50,339 nt of DNA, taken from contig NZ_LQPT01000038.1 of assembly GCF_002102355.1 (NCBI RefSeq), positions 1 to 50,339 on the forward strand, read 5' to 3'. This document shows, in pieces, positions 16,590 to 25,591 of this stretch. Both the position numbers and the translations under genes were made by a program. Position 1 is the stretch's first letter. Every line of letters begins with the position of its first letter. The notes beneath the pieces are model-generated. The model saw only the letters and a list, made by a program, of their open reading frames with translations, did no database searches and was not told the origin of the DNA. The stretch comes from Mycobacterium sherrisii. GTDB lineage: Bacteria; Actinomycetota; Actinomycetes; Mycobacteriales; Mycobacteriaceae.

Positions 16590-17654
16590 CTAGCCGGCGG
16601 CCGGGCGGGGTGGGACCCCGTGCTGTGCGGCTCTCGCCGCAGCGGCGGCGCTCAGCAGCCGGCCGGGCACACCGGGCGACGGCAGCTGGCCGGTGGCGGG
16701 CAGGCTCGCCGCGACCGGGCGCACCGCGGCCGTCGCCGGTGCCGGGGTAGCCGCCGGCGCCGCGTCGGACACCCAGCTCGCGGGCACCGACAGCGCGCCG
16801 ATGGAATCGGCCCGCCCCATGCTGGCGCTGGTCACGCTGCCGACGAGCTGCGCGGTGACCGGGGTGGCGCCGGTGCTCGGACCGACCGCGGAGGTCAGCA
16901 CCGGATCGATCGCGGGGATGCTGCCGGCGCTGCTGAGCAACGGGTTCGCGCCGGACATCAGCTGGCCGGTGAGGCCGCTCAGCGGTTGCATGGCGAACTG
17001 GGCCGGCGTCGACGCCATCTGCAGCTGCGACATCGGGTTCATCAGCTGCTGGGCCAGCGAATTGATGAAGCCGTCGAGCAGTTCCTGCAGGAAGGAGGTA
17101 TAGATCGGGGTGGGCAGCTTGGTCAGCGTCAGCGGCGGGGGACTGAACGCGGTCCAGCCGGCCTGGGCCGCGGTGATCGCGGCGTCGTAGCCGGTCATCG
17201 CCGCCACGTCCTGCGCCCACATCTCGGCGTAGTCGGACTCCGTCGCGGCGATGGCCGCGCAGTTCTGCCCCAGGAAGTTGGTGGCGGTCAGGAACAACAG
17301 CAGCGCACGGTTGGCCGCGACCACCTCCGGCGGCACCGTCGCGCTGAACGCCACCTCGAACGCACCCGCCGACAACCGGGCCTGGTTGGCCACCACCTCC
17401 GCCTTCGCCGACGTCGCGGTCAGCCACTGCACGTACGGCGCCGCCGCGGTCGCCATCGTCAGCGAGGCCGGTCCCTGCCACACCCCGTCGGTCAACGTCG
17501 AGACGGTCGTTTGAAATGAACTCGCCGCCGACCCCAATTGCGCGGCCAATCCGTCCCAGGCCGCCGCCGCCACCCACATCGTCTGTGCCCGTGGACCCGC
17601 GTACATGCGTGCGGAATTGATTTCCGGCGGCAGTAGCGCGAAGTCGGGCAACAT
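16590..17654 (-). CDS. PPE-family protein, SVP subgroup
   Basis: The 354-residue protein starts MLPDFALLPPEINSARMYAG, the canonical PPE N-terminus. The WxG-type turn is VWQGPAS near W59. The SVP motif GALSVPASW is at residues 286-294. The C-terminus is Pro/Ala-rich. The ATG at 17654 has an AAGAGG site six bases upstream; the longer frame (to 17753) is not conserved-looking. PPE proteins pair with PE proteins and are exported by ESX-5-type systems. Here the PPE precedes the PE, the reverse of the common order. It is divergent from pdxS. Confidence 0.93.
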   Translation of the reverse strand: MLPDFALLPPEINSARMYAGPRAQTMWVAAAAWDGLAAQLGSAASSFQTTVSTLTDGVWQGPASLTMATAAAPYVQWLTATSAKAEVVANQARLSAGAFEVAFSATVPPEVVAANRALLLFLTATNFLGQNCAAIAATESDYAEMWAQDVAAMTGYDAAITAAQAGWTAFSPPPLTLTKLPTPIYTSFLQELLDGFINSLAQQLMNPMSQLQMASTPAQFAMQPLSGLTGQLMSGANPLLSSAGSIPAIDPVLTSAVGPSTGATPVTAQLVGSVTSASMGRADSIGALSVPASWVSDAAPAATPAPATAAVRPVAASLPATGQLPSPGVPGRLLSAAAAARAAQHGVPPRPAAG

Positions 17655-17885
17655 AGGAAACCTCTTTCGGCTCCCCATTAACGGCGGGTGTGACCAGGGC
17701 TGGACCCGTGGACTTGCACCAGCAGCAACGGTTTTCGCAAACAACTGGTGCAATTCTTAGCACAATGTGACCTACGTCGCACCCATTTGTTCGGCAGACG
17801 TTGAAGGTCTCCCAGAAACGGTGCGGAAATCGATTTGTGGGCCCCACTAGAGTGGAAGCTCGACAGTTCGAGGAGAGAAGAGCTA

Positions 17886-18797
17886 GTGAACATCGGCGCA
17901 CAGTCGAGCCAGGCCAACCAGACGGGGACGGCCCGCGTCAAGCGCGGCATGGCCGAGATGCTCAAAGGCGGCGTCATCATGGACGTCGTCACCCCGGAGC
18001 AGGCTCGGATCGCCGAGGGCGCCGGCGCCGTCGCGGTGATGGCACTGGAGCGGGTACCCGCCGACATCCGGGCCCAGGGCGGGGTGTCGCGGATGAGTGA
18101 CCCCGACATGATCGAGGGCATCATCTCGGCGGTGACCATCCCGGTGATGGCCAAGGCGCGGATCGGGCATTTCGTCGAGGCGCAGATCCTGCAAAGCCTG
18201 GGCGTAGATTACATCGACGAATCCGAGGTGCTCACACCCGCCGACTACACCCACCACATCGACAAGTGGAAGTTCACCGTGCCGTTCGTGTGCGGCGCGA
18301 CCAACCTGGGTGAGGCGCTGCGGCGGATCAACGAGGGTGCCGCGATGATCCGGTCCAAGGGCGAAGCCGGCACCGGCGACGTGTCCAACGCGACCACCCA
18401 CATGCGGGCCATCGGCGGCGAAATCCGTCGGCTGACATCCCTGTCGGACGACGAATTGTTCGTCGCCGCAAAGGAATTGCAGGCACCCTACGACCTGGTG
18501 GTCGAGGTGGCCCGGGCCGGCAAGCTGCCGGTGACACTGTTCACCGCCGGCGGCATCGCGACCCCGGCCGACGCGGCGATGATGATGCAACTCGGGGCCG
18601 AGGGTGTGTTCGTCGGCTCCGGCATCTTCAAGTCGGGCGACCCCGCCGCACGCGCGGCCGCGATCGTCAAGGCCACCACCTTCTACGACGACCCCGACGT
18701 GCTGGCCAAGGTTTCCCGCGGCCTGGGTGAGGCGATGGTCGGCATCAACGTCGAGCAGATCGCGCAACCGCATCGCCTGGCCGAGCGCGGCTGGTAA
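17886..18797 (+). CDS. pdxS: Pyridoxal 5'-phosphate synthase, PdxS subunit
   Basis: PdxS makes PLP from ribose 5-phosphate, glyceraldehyde 3-phosphate and ammonia delivered by PdxT. The 303-residue TIM barrel has [16 protein letters not shown], the Lys of [22 protein letters not shown], and the phosphate site [13 protein letters not shown] and GSGIFKSG. A purine-rich GAGGAGAGAAGAG site precedes GTG 17886. A TAGAGT at 17848-17853 could be its -10. It is first in a pdxS-tesB2-pdxT-yebC run. No pdxH lies next to it, unlike the M. tuberculosis map. Confidence 0.97.
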   Translation: MNIGAQSSQANQTGTARVKRGMAEMLKGGVIMDVVTPEQARIAEGAGAVAVMALERVPADIRAQGGVSRMSDPDMIEGIISAVTIPVMAKARIGHFVEAQILQSLGVDYIDESEVLTPADYTHHIDKWKFTVPFVCGATNLGEALRRINEGAAMIRSKGEAGTGDVSNATTHMRAIGGEIRRLTSLSDDELFVAAKELQAPYDLVVEVARAGKLPVTLFTAGGIATPADAAMMMQLGAEGVFVGSGIFKSGDPAARAAAIVKATTFYDDPDVLAKVSRGLGEAMVGINVEQIAQPHRLAERGW

Positions 18798-18811
18798 GCC
18801 AAGGGCTGTTG

Positions 18812-19648
18812 GTGGCTATCGAAGAGATCCTTGATCTCGAGCAGCTCGAGGTCAACATCTACCGCGGTCGGGTGTTCAGTCCGGAGTCGGGATACTTCCA
18901 GCGCACCTTCGGCGGTCACGTCGCCGGGCAGTCGCTCGTCTCGGCCGTGCGCACGGTAGACCCGCGCTACCAGGTGCACTCGCTGCACGGCTACTTCCTG
19001 CGGCCCGGGGACGCCAACGAGCCCACCGTCTTCATCGTCGAGCGCACGCGCGACGGCGGTTCGTTCGCGACCCGCCGGGTCAACGCCATTCAGCACGGCG
19101 AGATCATCTTCAGCATGGGCGCGTCGTTTCAGACCGACCAGGAGGGCATTCACCACCAGGACCGGATGCCGTCCGCCCCACCGCCCGACGGCCTCCCGGG
19201 GCTGGACTCGATCAAGGTCTTCGACGATGCGGGCTTCAAGCAGTTCGAGGAGTGGGACGTGTGCATCGTGCCGCGCGAGCGGCTGGAGTTGTTGCCCGGC
19301 AAGGCTTCTCAGCAGCAGGTGTGGTTCCGCCACCGCGACCCGCTGCCGGATGACCCGGTGCTGCACATCTGCGCGCTGGCCTACATGAGCGACCTCACGT
19401 TGCTGGGCTCCGCACAGGTCAACCATCTCGACGTCCGTGCCCACCTGCAGGTGGCGTCGCTGGACCACGCGATGTGGTTCATGCGTGCCTTCCGCGCCGA
19501 CGAGTGGCTGCTGTACGACCAGTCCTCGCCGTCGGCCAGCGGCGGCCGGGCGTTGTGTCAGGGCAAGATCTTCAGCCAGTCCGGCGAGATGGTGGCGGCG
19601 GTCATGCAGGAGGGGCTGACCCGCTTCCCGCGGGGATACGGCAAGTGA
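18812..19648 (+). CDS. tesB2: Acyl-CoA thioesterase II
   Basis: This TesB family enzyme has a double hotdog fold and hydrolyses medium- to long-chain acyl-CoA. The motifs are [13 protein letters not shown] and [13 protein letters not shown] in the first half and [20 protein letters not shown] in the second, with the catalytic Asp of the LDHAMW segment. The GTG at 18812 is preferred; a TTG three bases earlier is in frame. It sits between pdxS and pdxT, and its TGA overlaps the pdxT GTG, so it is in the vitamin B6 operon without an obvious metabolic link. Confidence 0.94.
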   Translation: MAIEEILDLEQLEVNIYRGRVFSPESGYFQRTFGGHVAGQSLVSAVRTVDPRYQVHSLHGYFLRPGDANEPTVFIVERTRDGGSFATRRVNAIQHGEIIFSMGASFQTDQEGIHHQDRMPSAPPPDGLPGLDSIKVFDDAGFKQFEEWDVCIVPRERLELLPGKASQQQVWFRHRDPLPDDPVLHICALAYMSDLTLLGSAQVNHLDVRAHLQVASLDHAMWFMRAFRADEWLLYDQSSPSASGGRALCQGKIFSQSGEMVAAVMQEGLTRFPRGYGK

Positions 19649-20241
19649 GCCGCCCGCGCATCGGCGTGTTGGCGTTGCAGGGCGACACCCGGGAGCATCT
19701 GACGGCGCTGCGCGAGGCGGGAGCCGAGTCGATGCCGGTGCGCCGGCGCGGCGAGATCGACGCCATCGACGGGCTGGTGATCCCGGGCGGGGAATCCACC
19801 ACGATGAGCCATCTGCTGCTCGACCTCGATCTGCTCGAGCCATTGCGGGCACGGCTGGCCGACGGGCTGCCGGCCTACGGGGCCTGCGCGGGCATGATCA
19901 TGCTGTCCAGCGAAATCCTCGACGCCGGCGCCAACGGACGGCAGGCGCTGCCGCTGCGCGCCATCGACATAACCGTGCGGCGCAATGCCTTTGGGCGTCA
20001 GGTCGATTCGTTCGAGGGCGATGTCGACTTCGCCGGCCTGGACGGCCCGGTGCGCGCGGTGTTCATTCGTGCGCCTTGGGTCGAGCGCGTCGGCGCGGGC
20101 GTGCAGGTGTTGGCGACCGCGGCCGGACACGCCGTCGCGGTGCGGCAGGGCCCGATGCTGGCGACGGCCTTTCACCCGGAGGTGACCGGTGACCGCCGCA
20201 TCCACCAGCTGTTCGTCGACATCGTCGCCGGCCGGGGCTAG
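19645..20241 (+). CDS. pdxT: Pyridoxal 5'-phosphate synthase, PdxT glutaminase subunit
   Basis: PdxT is the class I glutamine amidotransferase that feeds ammonia to PdxS. The 198-residue protein shows [14 protein letters not shown] at the start, the GGES oxyanion segment (PGGESTTM), the nucleophile in YGACAGM, and the His/Glu pair in FHPEVTGD. The GTG overlaps the tesB2 stop by four bases. Its TAG overlaps the end of the convergent small gene on the minus strand. Confidence 0.96.
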   Translation: MSRPRIGVLALQGDTREHLTALREAGAESMPVRRRGEIDAIDGLVIPGGESTTMSHLLLDLDLLEPLRARLADGLPAYGACAGMIMLSSEILDAGANGRQALPLRAIDITVRRNAFGRQVDSFEGDVDFAGLDGPVRAVFIRAPWVERVGAGVQVLATAAGHAVAVRQGPMLATAFHPEVTGDRRIHQLFVDIVAGRG

Positions 20242-20387
20242 CGCGTGCTCTCGTCGGCGACGTTGCGGTCGGACTGGCCCAAGCCCGGCCCCTGCGGGTC
20301 CTCGTGCTGGTGTTCCAGTTTGTCCTGCAACTCCCGCTGCTCCTCGGTCGACTGCGTCGCGTCCTCGGGTTCTTTCGGTTGATTCAC
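20238..20387 (-). CDS. Small acidic, Glu/Gln-rich protein
   Basis: From the GTG at 20387 this reads [20 protein letters not shown], followed by a Q/D/E/H-rich tail ending NVADESTR, 49 residues in total. An AAGGAC sequence lies directly before the GTG. Codon third positions are mostly G/C. The frame is open to 20477, so a longer form is possible. No family was recognised. The charge pattern suggests a soluble, partly disordered protein. Its stop overlaps the pdxT stop on the other strand. Confidence 0.45.
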   Translation of the reverse strand: MNQPKEPEDATQSTEEQRELQDKLEHQHEDPQGPGLGQSDRNVADESTR

Positions 20388-20525
20388 GTCCTTCAGGTTC
20401 TCCGGAATCGCCCGCCGCGAAACCGGGACGGCTCGAGGGGTGGGGCCCCACGGTCGGCGATCGACCGGACCGTCCACGTAGACTCGGCGGCGAACTTTAC
20501 GTCACAGAAGAGGTAGAACACACAG

Positions 20526-21281
20526 ATGAGCGGCCATTCCAAGTGGGCCACCACCAAGCACCAGAAGGCCGTCAAGGACGCACGCCGCGGCAAGGAGTTC
20601 GCCCGGCTGATCAAGAACATCGAGGTCGCGGCCCGCACCGGCGGCGGTGACCCGGCCGGCAACCCCACGCTGTACGACGCCATCCAGAAGGCCAAGAAGA
20701 CGTCGGTACCCAACGACAACATCGAACGCGCCCGCAAGCGCGGCGCCGGCGAGGAAGCCGGCGGGGCCGACTACCAGACGATCATGTACGAGGGCTACGG
20801 ACCCAACGGCGTCGCCGTGCTGATCGAGTGCCTCACCGACAACCGCAACCGGGCGGCCGGCGAGGTCCGGGTGGCGGTGACACGTAACGGCGGCACCATG
20901 GCAGACCCGGGCTCGGTGTCCTACCTGTTCAGCCGCAAGGGCGTGGTCACGCTGGAGAAGAACGGGCTCAGCGAAGACGACGTGCTGGCCGCCGTGCTGG
21001 ACGCCGGTGCCGAGGACGTCAACGACCTGGGCGAGAGCTTCGAGATCATCTCCGAGCCCACCGACCTGGTCGCGGTGCGCACCGCACTGCAGAATGCCGG
21101 CATCGACTACGAATCCGCGGAGGCGAGCTTTCAGCCGTCGGTCAGCGTGCCGGTCGACGTAGACGGTGCCCGCAAGGTGTTCAAGCTCGTCGACGCGCTG
21201 GAGGACAGCGACGACGTGCAGAACGTCTGGACCAATGTCGAGCTGTCCGACGAAGTCCTGGCCGCGTTAGACGAGGACTAG
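20526..21281 (+). CDS. yebC: YebC/PmpR-family (TACO1) regulator or translation factor
   Basis: The 251-residue protein starts [20 protein letters not shown], the hallmark of the YebC/TACO1 family, and continues with [20 protein letters not shown] and [22 protein letters not shown]. Members have been described as DNA-binding regulators and, more recently, as ribosome-associated factors that help translate proline-rich stretches; which applies here is not shown. It lies about 285 bases after pdxT, with the small acidic gene in between on the other strand. Confidence 0.95.
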   Translation: MSGHSKWATTKHQKAVKDARRGKEFARLIKNIEVAARTGGGDPAGNPTLYDAIQKAKKTSVPNDNIERARKRGAGEEAGGADYQTIMYEGYGPNGVAVLIECLTDNRNRAAGEVRVAVTRNGGTMADPGSVSYLFSRKGVVTLEKNGLSEDDVLAAVLDAGAEDVNDLGESFEIISEPTDLVAVRTALQNAGIDYESAEASFQPSVSVPVDVDGARKVFKLVDALEDSDDVQNVWTNVELSDEVLAALDED

Positions 21282-21306
21282 GCAATTTCGTGCGGCTGCT
21301 GGGCGG

Positions 21307-21819
21307 TCACGGCCGCCACCGGCTGGCCGTGTGCACCACGTCACCACCCGCACCGCCCGGGTTGAGTGGGTACAGATGCCAGGTCTGCCAGCGCCAGCCA
21401 GCGCCGTCGGGTTGGGCGGCCAGCACGGTCAGCGCGGCGTCATCACCGGGAAATGTGCCACCCAGCCAACCGGCTTCGGTTCGGCAGCGCCGGCGCAGCC
21501 GGCGTGCCAGCCGGCGAAACGAGGTCTCGTCGTGGCCGCCGGTGTGCGAGTGCAGGCAGTAACCCGACGCCTCCGCGTGCTCGGGCAGCGTGGCGGTGCC
21601 ACTGCCCGCCGCGCAGGACACCTGTTCGGAGAAGCTGCCGGCGGCATGCTCGACGGTGACCAGGTGCGAGGCGCCCAGCACGCCGAGGCGCAGCACCCCG
21701 CCGCCGGGGTGGTGCAGCACATGGCTGGCCAGCAGCGGCGGTGCGGGTGCGTTGAGCGCGAGCCCGAGCGTGCTGCCGGACACGTCGGCCGGGGCTACGG
21801 CGAGTCGGTAAAGCGGCAC
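21307..21819 (-). CDS. DUF2617 family protein
   Basis: The 170-residue protein from GTG 21819 has a conserved-looking pattern: GLALNAPAPPLLASHVLHHP, GVLGASHLVTVEHAAGSFSE, and a C-terminal WQTWHLYPLNPGGAGGDVVH. I match it to DUF2617 by motif, with moderate certainty. In other actinobacteria this family occurs with DUF350, DUF4178, DUF4247 and spermidine synthase. None of those is here, so it appears to be the survivor of a larger cluster. It is convergent with yebC. Confidence 0.7.
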   Translation of the reverse strand: MPLYRLAVAPADVSGSTLGLALNAPAPPLLASHVLHHPGGGVLRLGVLGASHLVTVEHAAGSFSEQVSCAAGSGTATLPEHAEASGYCLHSHTGGHDETSFRRLARRLRRRCRTEAGWLGGTFPGDDAALTVLAAQPDGAGWRWQTWHLYPLNPGGAGGDVVHTASRWRP

Positions 21820-21828
21820 CGCGCGGTC

Positions 21829-21927
21829 CTACGGCACGGCCGGCGTGCGGATCGAGCGCCCCTGCGGCTGCCGGGCTTGGAAAACGCGCCGCCACGGGGT
21901 CATCAGGACCACGAGTAGCGTTCTCAC
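21829..21927 (-). CDS. Possible 32-residue leader or small membrane-tipped protein
   Basis: A GTG at 21927, preceded by a strong GGAGG at six bases, opens [20 protein letters not shown] and ends in TAG at 21829, nine bases before the DUF2617 GTG. The first nine residues are hydrophobic, the rest basic. Ribosome site, spacing and direction suggest it is translated and coupled to the DUF2617 gene. It may be a real small protein or the start of a decayed gene. Confidence 0.4.
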   Translation of the reverse strand: MRTLLVVLMTPWRRVFQARQPQGRSIRTPAVP

Positions 21928-22039
21928 GACAGACCTCCGGTGCCGCGACGGCGGAGCAAACGTGGGCCCAAATTAACAGCTTTTGTCGGCGACCGAGGCG
22001 TGTCCTGCCGGGTGACGGTCGGACCCGACCGTTACGCTA

Positions 22040-22055
22040 TCGAACAGCTGTTCGG
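22040..22055 (+). promoter_or_regulatory. LexA (SOS) box upstream of ruvC
   Basis: TCGAACAGCTGTTCGG matches the mycobacterial SOS box TCGAAC-N4-GTTCGA at 11 of 12 defined positions. It ends 32 bases before the ruvC ATG. A TACGCT at 22033-22038 (TANNNT) abuts it and could be the -10, so LexA would cover the transcription start. ruvC is known as a LexA target in M. tuberculosis. Confidence 0.85.
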
Positions 22056-22087
22056 GACGCCGGTTTGCACGAAGTGGGAGTGGGAGC

Positions 22088-22678
22088 ATGCGCGTGATGG
22101 GCGTCGATCCCGGACTGACCCGATGCGGGTTGTCCGTGGTCGAAAGCGGCCGCGGGCGCAGCGTGGTGGCGCTGGACGTCGACGTGGTCCGCACCCCGTC
22201 GGACACCGCGCTGCCGCAGCGGCTACTGGCGATCAGCGACGTCGTCGACTACTGGATGGACACCCACCGGCCCGACGTCATCGCGATCGAGCGGGTGTTC
22301 TCGCAGCACAACGTGTCGACGGTGATGGGCACCGCGCAGGCCGGCGGCGTGATCGCGCTGGCGGCCGCACGGCGGGGCATCGACGTGCACTTCCATACCC
22401 CCAGCGAGGTCAAGGCGGCGGTCACCGGCAACGGTGCCGCCGACAAGGCGCAGGTCACCGAGATGGTCACCAGAATCCTCACCCTGCAGGCCAAACCGAC
22501 CCCGGCCGACGCGGCCGACGCGCTGGCGCTGGCCATCTGCCATTGCTGGCGGGCGCCGACGCTGGCCCGGATGGCGGCCGCCGAAGCGCTGGCCGCCCAG
22601 CAGCGCCGGGCCTACCGGGCCAAGCTGGCCGCCAAGACGGCCCAGGCCAAGGCCGCCCAAGCCGGAGCGCGACGATGA
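22088..22678 (+). CDS. ruvC: Holliday junction endonuclease RuvC
   Basis: RuvC cuts Holliday junctions in concert with the RuvAB branch-migration motor. The 196-residue RNase H-like protein has the first catalytic Asp in [11 protein letters not shown], Glu in DVIAIERVF, and the C-terminal acidic pair in [16 protein letters not shown]. Its TGA overlaps the ruvA ATG (ATGA). The upstream LexA box places the three genes under SOS control. The C-terminal 30 residues are Ala/Lys/Gln-rich. Confidence 0.97.
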   Translation: MRVMGVDPGLTRCGLSVVESGRGRSVVALDVDVVRTPSDTALPQRLLAISDVVDYWMDTHRPDVIAIERVFSQHNVSTVMGTAQAGGVIALAAARRGIDVHFHTPSEVKAAVTGNGAADKAQVTEMVTRILTLQAKPTPADAADALALAICHCWRAPTLARMAAAEALAAQQRRAYRAKLAAKTAQAKAAQAGARR

Positions 22679-23289
22679 TCTCCTCGGTGCGCGGGGAGGT
22701 GCTCGAGGTGGCGCTCGATCACGCGGTGATCGAGGCCGCCGGTGTCGGCTACCGGGTGAACGCGACACCGTCGACGCTGGCGACGCTGCGGCAGGGGAGT
22801 GAGGCCCGGCTGATCACTGCGATGATCGTGCGCGAGGATTCGATGACGCTGTACGGGTTCCCCGACAGCCAGACCCGCGACCTGTTCCACACCTTGCTGT
22901 CGGTGTCCGGGGTGGGGCCGCGGCTGGCGATGGCGACACTGGCCGTGCACGACGCCGCGGCGCTGTGCCAGGCGCTGGCCGACGGCGACGTCGCGGCGCT
23001 GACCCGGGTGCCCGGCATCGGCAAGCGCGGCGCCGAGCGCATGGTGCTGGAATTGCGCGACAAGATTGCGCCGATGGGGGCGCCCGCGTCCGCACCGGCG
23101 GGTGCCGGCCGCAACGGCCACGCGGTGCGCGGCCCCGTCGTCGAAGCGCTCGTCGGACTGGGCTTCGCGGCCAAGCAGGCCGAGGAGACCACCGACAGCG
23201 TGCTGGCCGCCGCCCGCGAAAACGGCGAGGAGCCAACGACTTCCGGTGCGTTGCGGGCCGCGCTGTCGCTGTTGGGCAAGTCAAAATGA
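22675..23289 (+). CDS. ruvA: Holliday junction DNA helicase, RuvA subunit
   Basis: RuvA is the tetrameric subunit that grips the junction. The 204-residue protein starts [12 protein letters not shown]. It has the two helix-hairpin-helix motifs ([16 protein letters not shown] and [16 protein letters not shown]) and a C-terminal RuvB-binding domain ([17 protein letters not shown]). It overlaps both ruvC and ruvB by four bases, so the three are translationally coupled. Confidence 0.97.
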   Translation: MISSVRGEVLEVALDHAVIEAAGVGYRVNATPSTLATLRQGSEARLITAMIVREDSMTLYGFPDSQTRDLFHTLLSVSGVGPRLAMATLAVHDAAALCQALADGDVAALTRVPGIGKRGAERMVLELRDKIAPMGAPASAPAGAGRNGHAVRGPVVEALVGLGFAAKQAEETTDSVLAAARENGEEPTTSGALRAALSLLGKSK

Positions 23290-24347
23290 ACGAGGACGTC
23301 GCCGCCAACTTCGCCGACGACTATGCCGACCGCGACCTTTCGCCGGCGCTCACCGTCGGCGAGGGCGACATCGATGTCAGCCTGCGGCCCCGGTCGCTGC
23401 GGGAGTTCATCGGGCAACCGCGGGTCCGCGAACAGCTGCAGCTGGTCATCGAGGGAGCCAAGAATCGGGGCGGCACGCCGGATCACATCCTGCTGTCCGG
23501 GCCGCCCGGGCTGGGCAAGACCTCGCTGGCGATGATCATCGCCGCCGAGCTGGGGTCGTCGCTGCGGGTGACGTCCGGGCCGGCGCTGGAGCGCGCGGGG
23601 GACCTGGCGGCGATGCTGTCCAACCTGGTCGAGCACGACGTGCTGTTCATCGACGAGATCCATCGCATCGCCCGGCCCGCCGAAGAGATGCTTTACCTCG
23701 CGATGGAGGACTTTCGGGTCGACGTCGTGGTGGGCAAGGGCCCCGGCGCCACCTCGATTCCGCTGGAGGTGTCGCCCTTCACCCTGGTCGGCGCCACCAC
23801 CCGGTCGGGCGCGCTGACCGGGCCGCTGCGGGACCGGTTCGGCTTCACCGCGCACATGGACTTCTACGAGCCCGCCGATCTGGAGCGGGTGCTGGCCCGG
23901 TCCGCCGGGATCCTGGGTATCGAGCTGGGCGCGGAGGCCGGTGCCGAAATCGCGCGGCGCTCGCGGGGGACGCCGCGGATCGCCAACCGGCTGCTGCGCC
24001 GGGTCCGCGACTTCGCCGAGGTGCGCGCCGACGGGGTGATCACCCGCGACGTCGCCAAGTCCGCGCTGGAGGTCTACGACGTGGACGAACTCGGGCTCGA
24101 CCGGCTGGACCGGGCCGTGCTCTCGGCGCTGACCCGCAGCTTCGGTGGCGGCCCGGTGGGGGTTTCGACGCTCGCGGTCGCGGTCGGGGAGGAAGCGACC
24201 ACCGTCGAGGAGGTGTGCGAGCCGTTTCTGGTGCGCGCGGGCATGATCGCGCGGACACCGCGCGGCCGGGTCGCCACCGCACAGGCCTGGACGCATCTCG
24301 GCATGACGCCGCCGTCCGGGGTTTCGCAGCCCGGGTTGTTCGACTAG
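23286..24347 (+). CDS. ruvB: Holliday junction DNA helicase, RuvB ATPase
   Basis: RuvB is the hexameric AAA+ motor of branch migration. The 353-residue protein has Walker A GPPGLGKT, Walker B in [10 protein letters not shown], sensor 1 in [18 protein letters not shown] (with the arginine-finger region), and the C-terminal winged helix. The ATG overlaps the ruvA stop. A DUF1304 gene follows at 11 bases and may share the SOS transcript. Confidence 0.98.
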   Translation: MNEDVAANFADDYADRDLSPALTVGEGDIDVSLRPRSLREFIGQPRVREQLQLVIEGAKNRGGTPDHILLSGPPGLGKTSLAMIIAAELGSSLRVTSGPALERAGDLAAMLSNLVEHDVLFIDEIHRIARPAEEMLYLAMEDFRVDVVVGKGPGATSIPLEVSPFTLVGATTRSGALTGPLRDRFGFTAHMDFYEPADLERVLARSAGILGIELGAEAGAEIARRSRGTPRIANRLLRRVRDFAEVRADGVITRDVAKSALEVYDVDELGLDRLDRAVLSALTRSFGGGPVGVSTLAVAVGEEATTVEEVCEPFLVRAGMIARTPRGRVATAQAWTHLGMTPPSGVSQPGLFD

Positions 24348-24357
24348 GGGGGACACC

Positions 24358-24744
24358 ATGATCACCGCCGGATTGGTATTCGCCGCGTTGGCGGCGCTGC
24401 TGCACGTCTACATCTTCACGATGGAGTCGCTGACCTGGACGTCGGACCGCACCCGGGCCACCTTCGGGACGACCGCCGAGGAGGCCGAGACCACCCGGCT
24501 ACTCGCGTTCAACCAGGGCTTCTACAACCTCTTCTTGGCGATCGTCACCGGGGTGGGCATCGCCGCGCTGGCGCTGGGACACCGCGGGGCGGGTGCCGCA
24601 CTCGTCTTCGCCGGCGTCGGACCCATGGCGGCGGCGGCGCTGGTGCTGGTGGCGTCGGCGCGGGACAAGGCCCGGGCCGCGGTGACGCAGGGACTTTTCC
24701 CGGCCATCGCGATCGTGCTGCTGATCGTGGGCCTGGACGCGTAA
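24358..24744 (+). CDS. DUF1304 small membrane protein
   Basis: The 128-residue protein has four hydrophobic helices. The first holds LLHVYIFTMESLTW, and FNQGFYNLFLAI follows; both fit DUF1304 proteins. The function of the family is unknown. It begins 11 bases after ruvB with a GGGGGGACACC ribosome site before the ATG, so it is likely co-transcribed with ruvCAB, though no repair role is known. Confidence 0.8.
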   Translation: MITAGLVFAALAALLHVYIFTMESLTWTSDRTRATFGTTAEEAETTRLLAFNQGFYNLFLAIVTGVGIAALALGHRGAGAALVFAGVGPMAAAALVLVASARDKARAAVTQGLFPAIAIVLLIVGLDA

Positions 24745-24825
24745 CGCCGCGGCGCTGCGGGTTACTTCCGTTCGCCGCAGGGTATCCACGCCCTGCTGAA
24801 GTAGCCCGGCAAAAGAGGAGAAACC

Positions 24826-25530
24826 ATGAAGAACGCACGAGACGGCCATCCAGGCAGGCTGTGGATGCCACGCTCCCGCGGTGCGGTGTGCGGCTTGGTA
24901 CTGATCGCCCTGGGTGCCTGGGGTGCGTTGGTCCCGTTCATCGGTCCGCATCTGAATTTCGCGTACACCCCCGACCGAGACTGGGCGTGGAGCACGGCCC
25001 GCGGCTGGTTGGAGGTGCTGCCGGGTGCCCTGACCGTACTGGGCGGCTTGCTGCTGATCTTTTCTGGAAATCGGATCACCGCGATCGTGGGCGGCTGGCT
25101 GGCGGTGCTGTCCGGCGCCTGGTTCGTCGTTGGACGAGACCTGGCGCCGGTGCTGGGGATCGGATCGGCCGGGGATCCGATCGCCGCGACCGACCGCAAG
25201 CGGGCCGCACTGGAGATCGCGTACTTCTCCGGGCTGGGCGCCTTGATCGTCTTCGTGGGCGGCATCGCGCTGGCCCGCCTGGCGGTGCGTCTGGCCAGCG
25301 ATGTCGAGGCGCTGGCGCGGGTGCGCTCGGCCACCCCGCCGCCCGGCGACGAGCCCGCCTACATGTCGGGACTGGAGGAGCCGCACCGCGAGGTGGAGCC
25401 CGACGCGCTGACCACCCCGCGCGTGGACGCGGCCGAAGAGCACAAGACCGGCCGCTGGCGCCGGCACCGGGCCGACGCCGCACCCGGACAGGGCGCGTCG
25501 TACCTGCGCTGGCCGCATCCCCAGCGCTGA
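24826..25530 (+). CDS. Hypothetical membrane protein
   Basis: The 234-residue protein has four to five hydrophobic helices: GAVCGLVLIALGAWGALVPF, LEVLPGALTVLGGLLLIF, ITAIVGGWLAVLSGAWFVVG and the segment near YFSGLGALIVFVGGIALA. The last 70 residues are charged, Arg- and Pro-rich, probably cytoplasmic. An AGAGGAGAAACC site precedes the ATG. I recognise no family. It ends 12 bases before a strong hairpin terminator. Confidence 0.75.
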   Translation: MKNARDGHPGRLWMPRSRGAVCGLVLIALGAWGALVPFIGPHLNFAYTPDRDWAWSTARGWLEVLPGALTVLGGLLLIFSGNRITAIVGGWLAVLSGAWFVVGRDLAPVLGIGSAGDPIAATDRKRAALEIAYFSGLGALIVFVGGIALARLAVRLASDVEALARVRSATPPPGDEPAYMSGLEEPHREVEPDALTTPRVDAAEEHKTGRWRRHRADAAPGQGASYLRWPHPQR

Positions 25531-25542
25531 GCATGGCACAAG

Positions 25543-25581
25543 GACCGATCGCCAGCCCCTGAGCAGGGCTGGCGATCGGTC
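25543..25581. terminator. Bidirectional hairpin terminator
   Basis: GACCGATCGCCAGCCC (25543-25558) and its exact reverse complement (25566-25581) form a 16-bp perfect stem with a 7-base loop. It lies in the 61-base gap between two convergent genes, the membrane protein at 24826 and car. There is no long T run on either side, as is usual for mycobacterial hairpin terminators. Confidence 0.85.
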
Positions 25582-25591
25582 TGGTGCGGCC

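Noticed and set aside
15655-17901. 748-codon minus-strand frame through the PPE/PE region
   Set aside because: It overlaps both the PPE and PE genes in another frame; those have clear family signatures, this one has none.
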